64,000 nucleotides of DNA. Source: Nocardioides ferulae. GTDB lineage: Bacteria > Actinomycetota > Actinomycetes > Propionibacteriales > Nocardioidaceae. Positions 19,498 through 31,390 of the stretch are shown here, one piece after another. Made by a program: the position numbers and the translations under genes. Position 1 is the first letter of the stretch, and every line of letters begins with the position of its first letter. The stretch covers positions 62,001 through 126,000 of the forward strand of contig NZ_QZVR01000004.1 of NCBI RefSeq assembly GCF_003660455.1. Direction: 5' to 3'. Under the pieces are notes generated by a model. The model had not been told where the DNA came from and did not search any database. It worked only from the letters and a program-made list of their open reading frames with translations.

Positions 19498-20299
19498 GCT
19501 CTCGACCCCCGTCCGCTGGGGCCTGCGCCTGCTCGCGATCGGCTACGTCTTCTTCCTGATCGCCTGGCCCGTGGGGCTCGTCGTGAAGCACACCTTCACC
19601 GGCGGCCTGGGCGTCCTTGCCGACACGCTCACCGACGAGAGCGTCGCCGGCGCTCTCCGGCTCACCGCGATGGTCGCCACCTGGGCGGTGCTGATCAACC
19701 TCGTCTTCGGCGTGACGATCTCGGTGCTGCTGGTGCGCTACGAGTTCCCGGGCAAGCGGGTCCTCTCGGCCCTGATCGACTTGCCGCTGTCGGTCTCGCC
19801 CGTCGTGGTCGGACTGGCCCTGCTGCTGGTCTACAACGGTCGCACCGGCTGGTTCGGTCCCACCGCCGAAGGCGCCGGCCTGACGGTCATCTTCGACTCT
19901 CCCGGCATGGTCATGGCCACCTGCTTCGTCGCGCTGCCCCTCGTCATCCGCGAGGTGGTGCCGGTGCTCGTCGAGATCGGCGACGACCAGGAGCAGGCGG
20001 CTCGCAGCCTCGGTGCGGGTGCGGTGCAGACGTTCCGCAGGATCACGCTGCCCAGCATCAAGTGGGCGGTCGTGTACGGCGTGGTGCTGAGCCTGGCTCG
20101 CTCGCTCGGCGAGTTCGGCGCGGTCAAGATCGTCTCCGGCAACATCACCGGCCGCACCCAGACCGCGACCCTCCTCGTCGAGGCGAAGTACCAGAACTTC
20201 CAGCAGGAGACGGCGTACGCCACCTCGTTCCTGCTGATCCTCGTCAGCATCGCCTGCCTGGTCGTCGTCGCCTTCCTGCGACCCCGGGCGGCGCGCTGA
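19490..20299 (+). CDS. cysW: sulfate ABC transporter permease CysW
   Basis: Second membrane subunit of the sulfate importer. 269 residues from a GTG inside the end of cysT. Six hydrophobic helices and an EAA loop ([20 protein letters not shown]) are visible. The stretch [20 protein letters not shown] is typical of CysW. A 61-base gap separates it from cysA. Confidence 0.92.
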   Translation: MVELSTPVRWGLRLLAIGYVFFLIAWPVGLVVKHTFTGGLGVLADTLTDESVAGALRLTAMVATWAVLINLVFGVTISVLLVRYEFPGKRVLSALIDLPLSVSPVVVGLALLLVYNGRTGWFGPTAEGAGLTVIFDSPGMVMATCFVALPLVIREVVPVLVEIGDDQEQAARSLGAGAVQTFRRITLPSIKWAVVYGVVLSLARSLGEFGAVKIVSGNITGRTQTATLLVEAKYQNFQQETAYATSFLLILVSIACLVVVAFLRPRAAR

Positions 20300-20360
20300 C
20301 CCAGTGCCCCGGCGCTGCCGTCCCCCTACCTGCGATCCACCTGCACCCGAAAGGCTCTCC

Positions 20361-21386
20361 ATGAGCATCGAAGTTCGCGGCATCACCAAGCGGTTCGGCG
20401 ACTTCGTCGCCCTCGACGACTTCAACGTCCTCCTCCCCAGTGGGCAGCTGACCGCGCTGCTCGGACCCTCCGGCGGCGGCAAGTCGACGCTGCTGCGGAT
20501 CATCGCCGGCCTCGACCGCGCCGATGCCGGCTCGGTGAGCATCGAGGGCGTCGACGCCACCGGGTTGCCGGCCCAGAAGCGCGACGTGGGCTTCGTCTTC
20601 CAGCACTACGCGGTCTTCAAGCACCTCACCGTCGCGAAGAACGTCGCGTTCGGCCTCGAGATCAGGGCCCACGGAGGCCTCCGCCCGCCGTGGGCCGCAC
20701 AGCGGCGGGCCGACCGGGCGCGCATCGACCGCCGGGTCGCGGAGCTGCTCGAACTCGTGCACCTCTCACAGTTCGCGGACCGGCTGCCCTCCCAGCTCTC
20801 CGGCGGCCAGCGCCAGCGGATGGCCCTGGCCCGCGCGCTGGCGGTCGAGCCGAAGGTGCTGCTGCTCGACGAGCCGTTCGGGGCGCTCGACGCCAAGGTG
20901 CGCAAGGAGCTTCGTGAGTGGCTGCGGCGGCTGCACGACGAGGTGCACGTGACCACGGTCTTCGTGACCCACGACCAGGAGGAGGCGCTCGAGGTCGCCG
21001 ACGAGATCGTGGTCATCAACGACGGCCGGGTCGAGCAGATCGGCACGCCGGACCGTCTCTACGACGAGCCGGCGAACGACTTCGTGATGGGCTTCCTCGG
21101 CGACGTGACCCGCGTCAATGGGCAGCTGGTGCGCCCCCACGACATCGACATCTCGCGGGTGCCGCTCCTCGCGGGTGCGGTCGAGGGCACGGTCGCGCGG
21201 CTGTTGCGGGTGGGCTTCGAGGTGCGGGCGACGGTGCTCACCGACGACGGTGAGGAGGTGCTGGTGCAGCTGACCCGCACCCACGCCCGGGCCGTCGGTC
21301 TGGAGGAGGGGGTCACCGTCTGGCTCACTCCGGTGACCGGCGCCGCCACGGTGCCCGCCCTGCCGTCGATGCGATCGGCGGGGTGA
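20361..21386 (+). CDS. cysA: sulfate ABC transporter ATP-binding protein
   Basis: ATPase that powers sulfate import. 341 residues from the ATG at 20361, with AAAGG seven bases upstream. Walker [10 protein letters not shown], signature [15 protein letters not shown] and Walker [13 protein letters not shown] are all intact, followed by the H-loop in [11 protein letters not shown]. The C-terminal third (about 235-341) forms a regulatory TOBE-like domain. Last gene of the operon; a 56-base gap follows before the iron-controlled fusion gene on the same strand. Confidence 0.93.
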   Translation: MSIEVRGITKRFGDFVALDDFNVLLPSGQLTALLGPSGGGKSTLLRIIAGLDRADAGSVSIEGVDATGLPAQKRDVGFVFQHYAVFKHLTVAKNVAFGLEIRAHGGLRPPWAAQRRADRARIDRRVAELLELVHLSQFADRLPSQLSGGQRQRMALARALAVEPKVLLLDEPFGALDAKVRKELREWLRRLHDEVHVTTVFVTHDQEEALEVADEIVVINDGRVEQIGTPDRLYDEPANDFVMGFLGDVTRVNGQLVRPHDIDISRVPLLAGAVEGTVARLLRVGFEVRATVLTDDGEEVLVQLTRTHARAVGLEEGVTVWLTPVTGAATVPALPSMRSAG

Positions 21387-21414
21387 GACATCGGCGGCTT
21401 GGACGGATCTGCGG

Positions 21415-21433
21415 ATAGGTGAGCCTTGCCTTA
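21415..21433 (+). promoter_or_regulatory. IdeR/DtxR iron box overlapping a leaderless promoter
   Basis: ATAGGTGAGCCTTGCCTTA matches the 19-base DtxR/IdeR consensus (TWAGGTWAGSCTWACCTWA) at 16 of 19 positions. TACCAT (21432-21437), a TAnnnT -10 element, overlaps its downstream edge, and the GTG of the next gene follows five bases later. IdeR bound here with ferrous iron would block the promoter, so the gene is expected to be expressed under iron limitation. Confidence 0.72.
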
Positions 21434-24024
21434 CCATGAGGCGTGCTCCTCGACCCGGCCCCTACCGCCGGGGTCGCCCTGGCGACCCGGCTGCGTGACT
21501 TCGGCGCGCGCCAGGCACTGCTGGCGGCCGAGGGGACGCTCACCTACGCCGAGCTGGCCGACCGGGTCGAGGCCCGCGCCGCCGCTCTCGGTCCGCAGCG
21601 TCGGTTGCTGCTGCTGGAGGCGGCCAACGACGTCGAGACCGTCGTCACCTATCTCGCCGCCCTCGCCGGGGGACACCCGGTGCTGCCCGTGGCCGCCGAG
21701 CAGCCCGACAACGCCGCCGCGCTGGTCGCCGCCTGGGACCCCGACGTGGTGGCCCGCGGCGCGCAGCTCGACGAGGCCCGCCCGGGCACGCGGCACGACC
21801 TGCACGACGACCTCGCCCTGCTCCTGTCCACGTCGGGGAGCACCGGCTCGCCGAAGCTGGTGCGGCTCGGTGCCGAGGGGCTGCAGGCCAACGCCGAGGC
21901 GATCGCGGGCTACCTCGGCATCCGCGACACCGACGTCGCGGCGACCACGCTGCCGCTGCACTACTGCTACGGGCTCTCGGTGCTCAACAGCCACCTGGCC
22001 CGCGGCGCCGCCGTCTGGCTCACCGACGCCTCGGTGGTCGACCCCTGCTTCTGGGACGGCGTCGAGCGGCACCGGGTGACCACCTTCCCCGGGGTCCCGC
22101 ACACCTTCGACCTGCTCGACCGGGTCGGCTTCGCCGAGCGGGAGATCCCGTCGCTGCGCTACCTCACCCAGGCCGGTGGCCGGATGCCCCCGGAGACCGT
22201 GCGCCGCTACGCCGAGCTCGGCCAGCGCCGCGGCTTCGACCTGGTCGTGATGTACGGCCAGACCGAGGCCACCGCCCGGATGGCCTGGCTGCCGCCGGAC
22301 CAGGCCCTGCAGCGTGCCGGCTCGGTCGGGATCGCGATCCCCGGCGGGCGGTTCGAGCTCGAGCCCGTGCCCGAGGCGCCTCCCGGGGTCGGCGAGCTCG
22401 TCTACTCCGGCCCCAACGTGATGCTCGGCTACGCCCACACCGGCGCCGACCTGGCGCGCGGCCCCACCGTCGACCGCCTGCACACCGGCGACCTGGCCCG
22501 CATCGACGCCTACGGGTACGTCGAGGTGGTCGGCCGCCGCTCCCGGGTCGCGAAGCTCTTCGGTCTGCGCCTCGAGCTCGACCAGGTCGAGGCGCTCTGC
22601 GAGCAGGCGGGTCGCGCGGCCTGCTGCATCGCCACAGACGACGCGCTGGTCGTCGTCACGCAGCGCGACCCCGGCCACGCACTGCCCGCGGCCGAGCTGG
22701 CCGCGCTGGTGCGCCGGCGTACCGGTCTGCCCGCCGCGGCCGTGCACTCGCTCGAGGTTGACGACGTCCCGCGCCTGCCCTCCGGCAAGCCCGACCGGCC
22801 CGCCCTCACCGCGCTCGCCGGCCGCTGCCTGACCCAGCAGGCGCCGGGCGAGGAGACCCCACCCGTCCCGGGCGAGGTCACCGCGGCGACGCTGCGCGAG
22901 CTGTTCGCCACCCTGCTCGGCCGCCCCGACGCCAGCGAGCGCGACTCGTTCGTCTCCCTCGGCGGCGACTCCCTGTCCTACGTCGAGATGTCGATCCGCC
23001 TCGAGCAGGCGCTGGGCCGGCTGCCCACGGGCTGGCACCTGCTCCCGGTCGCCGAGCTCGCCGAGCACGCCGAGCGAGGGCGAGGAGCCGTCCACCCGTC
23101 GACCACGGGCGCGGCCGACCGTGCGGTGCCGCCGCGGCGCTGGCGCACGGTCGAGACCAACGTGCTGCTGCGCGCGCTGGCGATCGTCGCGATCGTCGGC
23201 ACCCACGGCAACCTCTTCGTGCTCACCGGCGGCGCCCACCTGCTGCTCGGGGTGACCGGCTTCAACCTCGCCCGCTTCCACCTCACCCCGGCCGCCCGGC
23301 GCGAGCGGGCCCGCCGCCTGGTGCACAGCGCCGCCCGGATCGCCGTACCGGCCTGCCTCTGGATCGGCGCGGTCACGGTCCTCACCGGTCAGTACCCGTG
23401 GCGCACGGTGCTGCTGCTCAACGGTGTCGTCGGCCCGCCCGGCTGGTCCGAGCCGGCCTGGCACTACTGGTTCATCGAGGCCCTGGTCGCCACCCTGCTG
23501 CTGGTCGCCGTCCTGCTGCTGGTCCCGGCGTTCGACCGAGCCGAGCGGCGCTGGCCGTTCGGTCTCCCGGTGGCGCTGGCGCTCGCCGGCCTGCTCACCC
23601 GCTACGAGGTGGTCGCGCTGCGCGACGGCGACGTCATCCACCGCGCCTCCGTGGTGTTCTGGCTCTTCGCGCTGGGGTGGGCCGCCGCCCGCGCCGGCGA
23701 CCCGCGCCGGCGGCTGCTGGTCAGCGCCCTCGTCGTCGCCACCGTGCCCGGCTTCTTCGACGACCCGCAGCGCGAGGCCTTCGTCGCCGTCGGACTGCTC
23801 CTGCTCCTGTGGCTGCCGCACCTGCGGGTGCCGGCCCCGGTCGCCGCGCTGTCCGGCACCCTCGCCGGGGCCTCGCTGTGGACCTACCTCACCCACTGGC
23901 AGGTCTACCCGCACCTCGAGGACGACGTGCCGCTGCTCGCGCTGCTGCTGTCGCTGGCCGTGGGCGTGCTCGCCAGCCGGATGGCCGGGCGAGTCACCGC
24001 CGGCCTGAGCCGCGCGGCCGCGGG

Positions 24025-25115
<1,091 letters not shown>

Positions 25116-25116
<1 letters not shown>

Positions 25117-26801
25117 CAGCCGACCCTCGAGTTGACGTCGACCAGCTTGACCTGGCGGAACAGGAAGGCGACCGGCCCGACCGCCACGGTCACGATCAGC
25201 AGCGATGGCAACGCGGCCTCCTCCCAGAAGTTCTCCGATGCCAGCTCATAGACCCACACCGACAGCGTCGTGAAGCCGAACGGCCGCAGCAGCAGCACCA
25301 GCGGCAGCTCCTTGACCGCGTCGATCAGCACCAGGATCGTCGCCACCGCCACGCCGGGCCGCACCAGGGGCAGGTGGACGCGCGTCAGCACCCGCGTCGG
25401 GCGGGCGCCCAGGCTCAGCGCCGACAGGGTCAGCGGGGCGGGGATCCGGGAGAAGCTGGCGTCGACCGCCTGGTAGGCGGGCGCGGTGAACCGGACCACG
25501 TAGGCATAGAGGATGCCGATCACCGAACCCGTCGCGAGCAGGCCCGTGCCGCCCTCGACGCCGATCGCCTCGAGCAGGGTGTCGGCGCCGGCGAAGACGC
25601 CCAGCACGCCGATCCCGACGACGGCGCCCGGCACGGCGTACCCGAACGTGGTCAGCTGCGCGGCACCGCGCACCAGGCGTCCGCCCCCCAGGCGCAGCGC
25701 GTGCGCCATGCCGAGCGAGAGCAGCACGCAGGCGACCGCGACGATCGCGGCCACGCTGACGCTGTTGCTCAGGTGGTCGGCGAACCGCTCGTCGAGGACC
25801 CGGCCCGGGTCGCGGCGCAGCCCGGCCACCGCCCACGAGACGAGCTGGACCACCGGAAGCGCGAACGCCGCGGCGAGCACGACGAGGCCGGTCGTGGTCG
25901 CCAGGGCGGCGCGGGCACCCGAGAGCGGGCGGCGCTCGAGGCCCCGGCCGCGCCCGCCGCGCTGGGCGTAGCGGGCACCGCCGCGCAGCAGCCGCTCGCC
26001 GGCGAGCACCGCGACCGCGAACAGCAGCACCAGCGAGGCGAGGGCGACCGCGGAGTCGACCCGGTAGCTGCCCTTCCAGGCGAGGTAGACGCCGACCGAG
26101 ACCGTGCGCACGTTGAAGTACTGCACGGTCGCGAAGTCGGTGAGGGTCTCCATCATCACCAGCGCCAGCCCGGCGGCCAGCGAGGGCCGCGCCAAGGGGA
26201 GCAGGACCTTCCGGAACGCCCGCCCACGGTCCGCGCCGAGCGTGCGGGCGGCGTCGTACGCCGTGGGGGCCAGCTCGAGGAACGCCGCGCGCGCCATCAG
26301 ATAGACGTAGGGATAGAGGGTGAGGGTGAGCACCACGATCGCGCCGCCCAGCGAGCGCACCGGGAGCGGTCCGAGGTCGTCGCCGAGCACCCCGCGCAGC
26401 GCGGTCTGCGCCGGGCCGGCGTAGTCGAGGAACGAGAGGAAGACGAAGCCGAGGATGTAGGCGGGCATCGCCAGCGGCAGCACGAGCAGCCACGAGAGGA
26501 CCCCGCGCAGCGGGAACTCGTAGGCGGTGACCAGCCACGCCAGCCCGGCGCCGAGCGCCAGCGTGCCGACCCCGACCCCGAGCATCAGCAGCAGGGTGGT
26601 GGCCACCATCGCGCCGACGCCGCTGGGCAGGTCGGGAGAGCCGGCGCGGGCGAGCGCCGAGGAGGCGACCGAGAGCACCGGGCTGGCCACCACCAGCGCC
26701 ACCAGTGCCACCAGCGCGGACCAGGCGGGTCGCCCGGAGCCCAGCACGAAGCGGCGGACGCGGGCTCGCGGCGCCGCGGCGTCCACGGGGAGCGTGCTCA
26801 C
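25116..26801 (-). CDS. fbpB: ferric iron ABC transporter permease (two fused permease halves)
   Basis: 561 residues with about 12 hydrophobic helices arranged as two homologous halves. Each half carries an EAA-type coupling loop: AARTLGADRGRAFRKVLLPL near residue 190 and LGARPTRVLTRVHLPLVRPG in the second half. A single double-length permease that binds two ATPase subunits is the normal FbpB arrangement. The start at 26801 lies 60 bases after the fbpA stop, so the three genes form one operon. Confidence 0.9.
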
Positions 26802-26860
26802 TGTGGCCTCATGGGGGAGATCATCGCGCGCTCGTCACCGGTCCGCTCACGCGGCTGGGT

Positions 26861-27898
26861 TCACCGGTAGCCGGCCTCGTCGAGCAGCGCGACGGCGTCG
26901 GCGTTGAGGGAGCCGTAGGCGGCGGCGTCGACCGGCATCCGCTCGAACTCGCCGAAGCTCGCGACGAGCGGCTCGGGCTCGACGTCGGGGTTGACCGGCA
27001 GCTCGTGGTTGGCGTCGACGAACGCGCTCTGCCCGTCGGTGGCCAGCCACTCCAGCAGCGCCTGGGCGTCCTCGCTGTTGTCGGCGGACTCGACGATGCC
27101 GGCGCCCGAGATGTTCACGTGGGTGCCGGCGCCGTCCTGGCTGGCCCAGAACGGCGCGACCCCGAAGTCCTCGTCGTCCTCGAGGAGCCGGGCGAGGTAG
27201 TAGTGGTTGCTGATCCCGACCTCGCAGCCGCCGGCGTCGATGGTCTCGAGCAGCTCGACGTCGTTGCTCATGATCTGCACGTCGTTCTCGACCCAGCCAC
27301 GCACGATCTCCAGCGCCCGGTCGCGGCCGTGCAGGTCGATCAGGCTGGCCACGAGCGACTGGGTGTACGACGCGGTCTCGTCGCGCATGCAGAGCCGGCC
27401 GCGCCACTTCGGGTCACCGAGCCCGGCGTAGGTGTCCTCGGTGTCGAACTCGGCCGGGTCGACCGCGTCGGGGTCGTAGACGATCGTGCGGGCGCGCATG
27501 GCCAGGCCGTACCAGTGGCCGTCGGGGTCGCGCAGGTCCTCGGGCACGGCCTGGTCGAGGTCGGGGGAGTCGATGGGCTGGAGGACCCCCTGCTCGGCGG
27601 CGTTCCACAGCATGCCGGCGTCGACGGTGATGAACACGTCGGCGGGGCTGTCGTCACCCTCGGCCTTGAGCCGCTCGAGCAGCTCGGCGTCGTCGCCGTA
27701 GAGGAACTCGACGCTGATCCCGGTCTCGTCGGTGAACTCCTCGAAGGCGGCCTCGAGGTCGTAGTGCCGCGCGGAGTAGACCTGCAGGTCGGCCTCCTCC
27801 TCTGAGCCGAACAGGCCGCAGCCGGCGGTGCTGGCGGCGAGGACGCCGGCGGTGACGGCGAGCAGGGCGGCACGCCGGCGGCGTACGGGACCAGGCAT
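26861..27898 (-). CDS. fbpA: ferric iron-binding lipoprotein of the FbpA/FutA type
   Basis: Periplasmic-side iron-binding protein anchored as a lipoprotein. 345 residues from the ATG at 27898; a longer frame would run across the iron box and is rejected. A signal peptide ends in the lipobox STAGC (Cys27). YSARHYDLEAAF near the mature N-terminus and GISNHYYLARLL (paired Tyr iron ligands) are typical of FutA/FbpA proteins. First gene of the fbpABC operon. Confidence 0.92.
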   Translation of the reverse strand: MPGPVRRRRAALLAVTAGVLAASTAGCGLFGSEEEADLQVYSARHYDLEAAFEEFTDETGISVEFLYGDDAELLERLKAEGDDSPADVFITVDAGMLWNAAEQGVLQPIDSPDLDQAVPEDLRDPDGHWYGLAMRARTIVYDPDAVDPAEFDTEDTYAGLGDPKWRGRLCMRDETASYTQSLVASLIDLHGRDRALEIVRGWVENDVQIMSNDVELLETIDAGGCEVGISNHYYLARLLEDDEDFGVAPFWASQDGAGTHVNISGAGIVESADNSEDAQALLEWLATDGQSAFVDANHELPVNPDVEPEPLVASFGEFERMPVDAAAYGSLNADAVALLDEAGYR

Positions 27899-27922
27899 GG
27901 GGCACTCCAAGGGATCGCGGGA

Positions 27923-27941
27923 CCAGGCAAGGCTAACCTCA
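27923..27941 (-). promoter_or_regulatory. IdeR/DtxR iron box upstream of fbpABC
   Basis: Read on the plus strand, CCAGGCAAGGCTAACCTCA matches the IdeR/DtxR consensus at 15 of 19 positions, with the core AAGGCTAACCT fully conserved. It lies 25 bases upstream of the fbpA start, where bound repressor would overlap the promoter. Iron repression of the importer is the expected outcome. Confidence 0.78.
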
Positions 27942-28016
27942 CCCAATCGGAAGCCGGGCCGGGCCACCCCACCGTGGGGCGACCGGGCCCGGCGCGCCGC
28001 TCGTGGCTCGGCGGGC

Positions 28017-28508
28017 TCAGCGGTAGTTGGTGAACTGCACCGCGAAGTCGTAGTCCTGGCCCTTGACCAGCGCGATGACGGCCTGCAGGTCGTCGCGCTT
28101 CTTCGACGACACCCGCAGCTCGTCGCCCTGGATCTGGGCCTTGACGCCCTTGGGGCCCTCGTCGCGGATCAGCTTGGAGATCTTCTTGGCGTCCTCGGAG
28201 CTGATGCCCTCCTTGAGCGTGATCGCGATCTTCGACTGCTGGCCGGACTGGCGCGGCTCGGAGGCGTCGAGGACCTTCAGGCTCACGTCGCGCTTGATCA
28301 GCTTGGTCTTGAACACGTCGAGCACGGCGGTGGCGCGGTCGTCGGCGGAGGCGGAGATCTCGATCGCGTGCTCGCCCTGCCACTCGATGGTGGCGCCGGT
28401 GCCCTTGAAGTCGAACCGGGTGGCGATCTCGCGGGCGGTCTGGCCGAGGGCGTTGTCGACCTCCTGGCGGTCGATCTTGCTGACGATGTCGAACGACGAG
28501 TCGGCCAT
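28017..28508 (-). CDS. yajQ: YajQ-family nucleotide-binding protein
   Basis: 163 residues, the standard family length. The opening [20 protein letters not shown] and the closing [12 protein letters not shown] are hallmarks of YajQ (DUF520), a small two-domain RNA-binding-like fold. Some homologues bind cyclic di-GMP, but the activity is not established across the family. It is monocistronic, ends 118 bases downstream of the fbpA start region, and is divergent from tRNA-Tyr. Confidence 0.94.
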   Translation of the reverse strand: MADSSFDIVSKIDRQEVDNALGQTAREIATRFDFKGTGATIEWQGEHAIEISASADDRATAVLDVFKTKLIKRDVSLKVLDASEPRQSGQQSKIAITLKEGISSEDAKKISKLIRDEGPKGVKAQIQGDELRVSSKKRDDLQAVIALVKGQDYDFAVQFTNYR

Positions 28509-28622
28509 GGTCTTCTCCTCTGTGCTGCGGGGTGTGCTGCGGGCAGGCGTTCGGTCGGGCGTGGCTGAGGCGTTGGCATGTCGGCCACCGCCGGCGGCCC
28601 CGCCGCGTCGGGGACGCGGGCG

Positions 28623-28662
28623 TTTTCGTTCGCCGTCGGGGCTGCGCTATTCTTTCGCTTCG
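28623..28662 (+). promoter_or_regulatory. probable tRNA-Tyr promoter
   Basis: TATTCT at 28648-28653 is a good -10 element 45 bases before the tRNA. The preceding TCGCCGTCGGGGCTG (28630-28644) is nearly identical to the stretch before the -10 box of tRNA-Thr at 60178-60192, which argues that it is a real promoter element rather than chance. Confidence 0.5.
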
Positions 28663-28697
28663 TCGCGCGTGGTCCAAACGCCGCGCTCCGACACCCC

Positions 28698-28779
28698 GGC
28701 AGGTTGCCCGAGCGGCCAATGGGAGCGGACTGTAAATCCGTCGGCTTTGCCTTCGAAGGTTCGAATCCTTCACCTGCCA
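28698..28779 (+). tRNA. tRNA-Tyr (anticodon GTA)
   Basis: 82 bases, class II with a long variable arm, as expected for bacterial tRNA-Tyr. The acceptor stem pairs GGCAGGT (28698-28704) with ACCTGCC (28772-28778), discriminator A. The anticodon loop is CTGTAAA, anticodon GTA. The T arm GAAGG-TTCGAAT-CCTTC is perfect. CCA is not encoded. Confidence 0.96.
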
Positions 28780-28794
28780 CTGGAGTTCCTCCAG

Positions 28795-28831
28795 ACACAG
28801 AACCCCCGCCGCGTGCGGGGGTTCTGTGTTT
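28795..28831 (+). terminator. rho-independent terminator after tRNA-Tyr
   Basis: A perfect 15-base stem (28795-28809 with 28815-28829) around the five-base loop CGCGT, followed by a short T-rich stretch (TTTCT). The stem includes a CCCCCGC/GCGGGGG core. It is the strongest terminator in the window and also lies before the 3' end of the convergent CAP-protein gene at 28890. Confidence 0.9.
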
Positions 28832-28889
28832 CTACGAGAGAATCGGTGCGGGTCCGCCCTTCCGTCGAGCGATCCGCACCGCCGCTGAG

Positions 28890-30575
28890 TCAGCCGCGTC
28901 GTCCGGTCACCGGGCCGCGTGGCGGCGAGGTGGCCGTACCGGGCTGGTGCCCTTCGAGCGAAGCGGTGAGGCGCACCGAGATGAGCTTGCCGAGGTCGCG
29001 CCGCGTCAGGCGGTATCTCGAGCCGGTCGCGCCGGGGACAGCGCGGGTGCCGCGGAGCCACTGGAAGGTGACCCGGGTGGGGGAGGGCACCCACGTGGGG
29101 GCGAGCACCTTCAGCGTGCGTCCGACCTTCGGGCGGCCGGCGACGGTCGGCGAACCCGCGGCGGTCGGAGGAATGCCGGGTCTCACGGGCGCGAGTTCCG
29201 GCGTCGTCGCGCTGATCGAGGTGCCGTCCTCGGCGACGAGGGTGACGCGGGCGGCGAGGCGGGACCCCAGATCAGCGGCGGTGATGTCGTGGAAGACGTC
29301 GTGCCCGGAGTCGTGGTCGGCACCGCTGCCGGGGATCGGCAGGCCGTCGCGCAACCACTCGATGTGGTGCTCGCGCAGGGGCGCCGTGGCGTCGTACTGG
29401 TAGACGAGGAAGAGCTCCTCGCCGACGTCGGGCGTGCCGAGGAGCCACGGCAGCTCGGTGAACTCCACGGCCGGGGGCGCGGGCTCCTCATCTTCGTCCT
29501 CGGGGGAGACCAAGGTGACGGTGTAGCTCAGGTCGGGAGCCGCGGCGCCGGTGGACACACGCGTGGCCCCGCTGATCGTGACCGCGTAGGTGACGTCGTG
29601 CTTGGAGGAGGCCGGGACCTCGGAGGGGGCGACGTTGAAGACGACGGAGTCGGCCCCGATGGACTCGACCAGGGTCGGGACCGGGGTGTCGCCGCTGACG
29701 TCACGGCGGGTGACCGACACAGTCGCGGTCCTGAGGTCGAAGTCGAACGTCGGGTCGTCGTACGCGTCGAAGGACCACCGGCCGGAGCGGGGCACGAGCG
29801 GTCGCGGGAAGTAGCCGGCGGTGGGCCAAGTGATGGGAGGCCCGATATGGCGTCCGGGGGTCATCACGAGGTCGGCGCCGACCACGTGAATCGCCTGGCT
29901 CTGCGGCGTCTGCCCGATCCCGACGGTGCGCAGCCCCGGCTCCAGGAGCCAGGTGCGGTGGCCGACGCTGCCGTTGTTGGCGCCCGGATCGTTCATGAAG
30001 AGACCGACCGCGTTGACGCCGGTGGTGCCGAGAGCCAGGTTGGACCGTCTCGCGCCCTCGGCGCCGGACGGTGTGTAGCACCGCCAGGTCTCCGGCGGGT
30101 AGTGGGAGAGGGCATCGTTGGCGTCCATCATCAAGGCTGCCTGCTGGGCCATCGACGAGGAGGCCGGATTCTCGCTCACTGGCGGCAGGCCGGCCTGGGC
30201 GCGCACGTAGTCGATCGCCTCCATCGCGGCGTTCTGGACCGCCACCACGGGGGTCCCGGCACGGCAGTTGTCGACGTCGCCGCCGACCCAGTCGAACTCG
30301 ACCATCGAGGCAGGGAGCCACCGGGTCAGGTACGCGTCGAGCACAGCGGCTCGATCTCCTGCGTCGACCGCCACGGACCCGGTCGTGCCGGCGGCCGGTC
30401 GGGCAAGGGCCGGTCGGGCGGGCAGAGGGCTCGGGGCGGCCGAGACGGGGCTGGCCAGCCGGATGCCGAGTGGTGACGGCGAGGTCGTCGTCGCGGGTGC
30501 TGGACTGCCGAGCCCGATGCTCGCGAGCAGAATCCCCGCGCAGCCGACGGCATTCGCCCAGAATCGCGATCGCAT
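28890..30575 (-). CDS. secreted CAP-domain protein with two C-terminal Ig-like modules
   Basis: 561 residues from the ATG at 30575, with GGGGGA just upstream. Signal peptide at residues 1-28, then a Pro/Ala-rich spacer. A CAP/SCP-like domain (about 75-225) contains DYVRAQAGLPPV, LSHYPPETW (His158) and GHRTWLLEPGLRTVGIG (His206), the paired histidines of the fold. A middle beta-rich region follows, then two Ig-like repeats (about 400-470 and 475-550) of the pattern VG..L......W.RG...PGA......D.G..L..RVT. It is probably an extracellular, wall-associated protein; activity is unknown. Confidence 0.75.
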   Translation of the reverse strand: MRSRFWANAVGCAGILLASIGLGSPAPATTTSPSPLGIRLASPVSAAPSPLPARPALARPAAGTTGSVAVDAGDRAAVLDAYLTRWLPASMVEFDWVGGDVDNCRAGTPVVAVQNAAMEAIDYVRAQAGLPPVSENPASSSMAQQAALMMDANDALSHYPPETWRCYTPSGAEGARRSNLALGTTGVNAVGLFMNDPGANNGSVGHRTWLLEPGLRTVGIGQTPQSQAIHVVGADLVMTPGRHIGPPITWPTAGYFPRPLVPRSGRWSFDAYDDPTFDFDLRTATVSVTRRDVSGDTPVPTLVESIGADSVVFNVAPSEVPASSKHDVTYAVTISGATRVSTGAAAPDLSYTVTLVSPEDEDEEPAPPAVEFTELPWLLGTPDVGEELFLVYQYDATAPLREHHIEWLRDGLPIPGSGADHDSGHDVFHDITAADLGSRLAARVTLVAEDGTSISATTPELAPVRPGIPPTAAGSPTVAGRPKVGRTLKVLAPTWVPSPTRVTFQWLRGTRAVPGATGSRYRLTRRDLGKLISVRLTASLEGHQPGTATSPPRGPVTGRRG

Positions 30576-30841
30576 GGCATCCCCCGTGTCCGGCGGCCCT
30601 CCTGCTTGGCGCGCAGAGTGACGTCGGCGACCATCATCGCCGGATCCGAGTCGCCGCGGAGTCGTTCGGCACAACCCGGCCTTGGGTGGGGGTTCGCCGG
30701 CGACGAGCTGCAGATCTGGTCGAGGGCCGTGCAGACCTGGGTGATTCCGGCGATCGCCTTGGGCATGGCCTGCTGCATCCCGGCGACGTCGGCCCAGGTC
30801 CGTGGCGAGGTGGGGACCTGGTGGTGGTCGATGGTGGAACG

Positions 30842-31357
30842 ATGCTTCCGCGGCGGCCCGGGAACCTGCCTGCGGGGGTAGCGGCCTGTCTGCTCTACGC
30901 CGCTTCCAGCGGCGCGTTCGGGGTCGCGGAGCTCGCAGGTGACGAGCCGTCCTGGTTCGCCGGGCTGATGCTGGTGTTCGCACCGTTCGTGCTGGCGGTG
31001 GGCATCTGGGCCGGTGTCGCCGGCGCGACCGGGCGGGGCCGGATGGTCCTCACCCCGTCGGGGCTCGTCTACGTGCCGCTGTTCGGCCGCCGCCCGGTGA
31101 CCGTGCCGTGGACGACGATCGACGAGGTGGTCTCCGACGGCGGTTACGGCAACGGCATCTTCGTCCTCACCCACCAGCGCCGGATCGGTCTGTGGACCGG
31201 CGGGCAGGGCGTGCCGCCCGAGACACTCGTGGCGTCGCTGACCTGGTACGCCGAGCACGCACGCGACAGGCCGGAGACCATCGACTCGGCCGCCGTCACC
31301 CGCCGCATCCAGTCAGTGGCGGCGCGCAGCATGCGCATCAGCGGAGAGACCGACTGA
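30842..31357 (+). CDS. small membrane protein with PH-like cytoplasmic domain
   Basis: 171 residues from an ATG with GGTGG upstream. Two hydrophobic helices (about residues 9-28 and 41-64) are followed by RGRMVLTPSGLVYVPLFGRR and TVPWTTIDEV, the pattern of a small PH-like beta domain seen in many actinobacterial membrane proteins. The last 50 residues are helical and charged. Function unknown. Converges with the DUF305 gene, 33 bases apart. Confidence 0.6.
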   Translation: MLPRRPGNLPAGVAACLLYAASSGAFGVAELAGDEPSWFAGLMLVFAPFVLAVGIWAGVAGATGRGRMVLTPSGLVYVPLFGRRPVTVPWTTIDEVVSDGGYGNGIFVLTHQRRIGLWTGGQGVPPETLVASLTWYAEHARDRPETIDSAAVTRRIQSVAARSMRISGETD

Positions 31358-31390
31358 GACCGCGCGGCGGGTGCCGACGCGAGCCTCGTG

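Noticed and set aside
27899..27967. Longer fbpA start at 27967
   Set aside because: It would place the iron box inside the coding region, and the signal peptide begins at the ATG 27898.
28298..28798. Minus-strand frame containing MSGGTPVAGEGFEPSKAKPTD
   Set aside because: It is the reverse complement of tRNA-Tyr, a well-known false protein (GEGFEPS... reads from tRNA). The tRNA is complete.
30606..30881. 91-codon plus-strand frame before the PH-like membrane protein
   Set aside because: No ribosome-binding site or family similarity; it overlaps the better start of the following gene in another frame.
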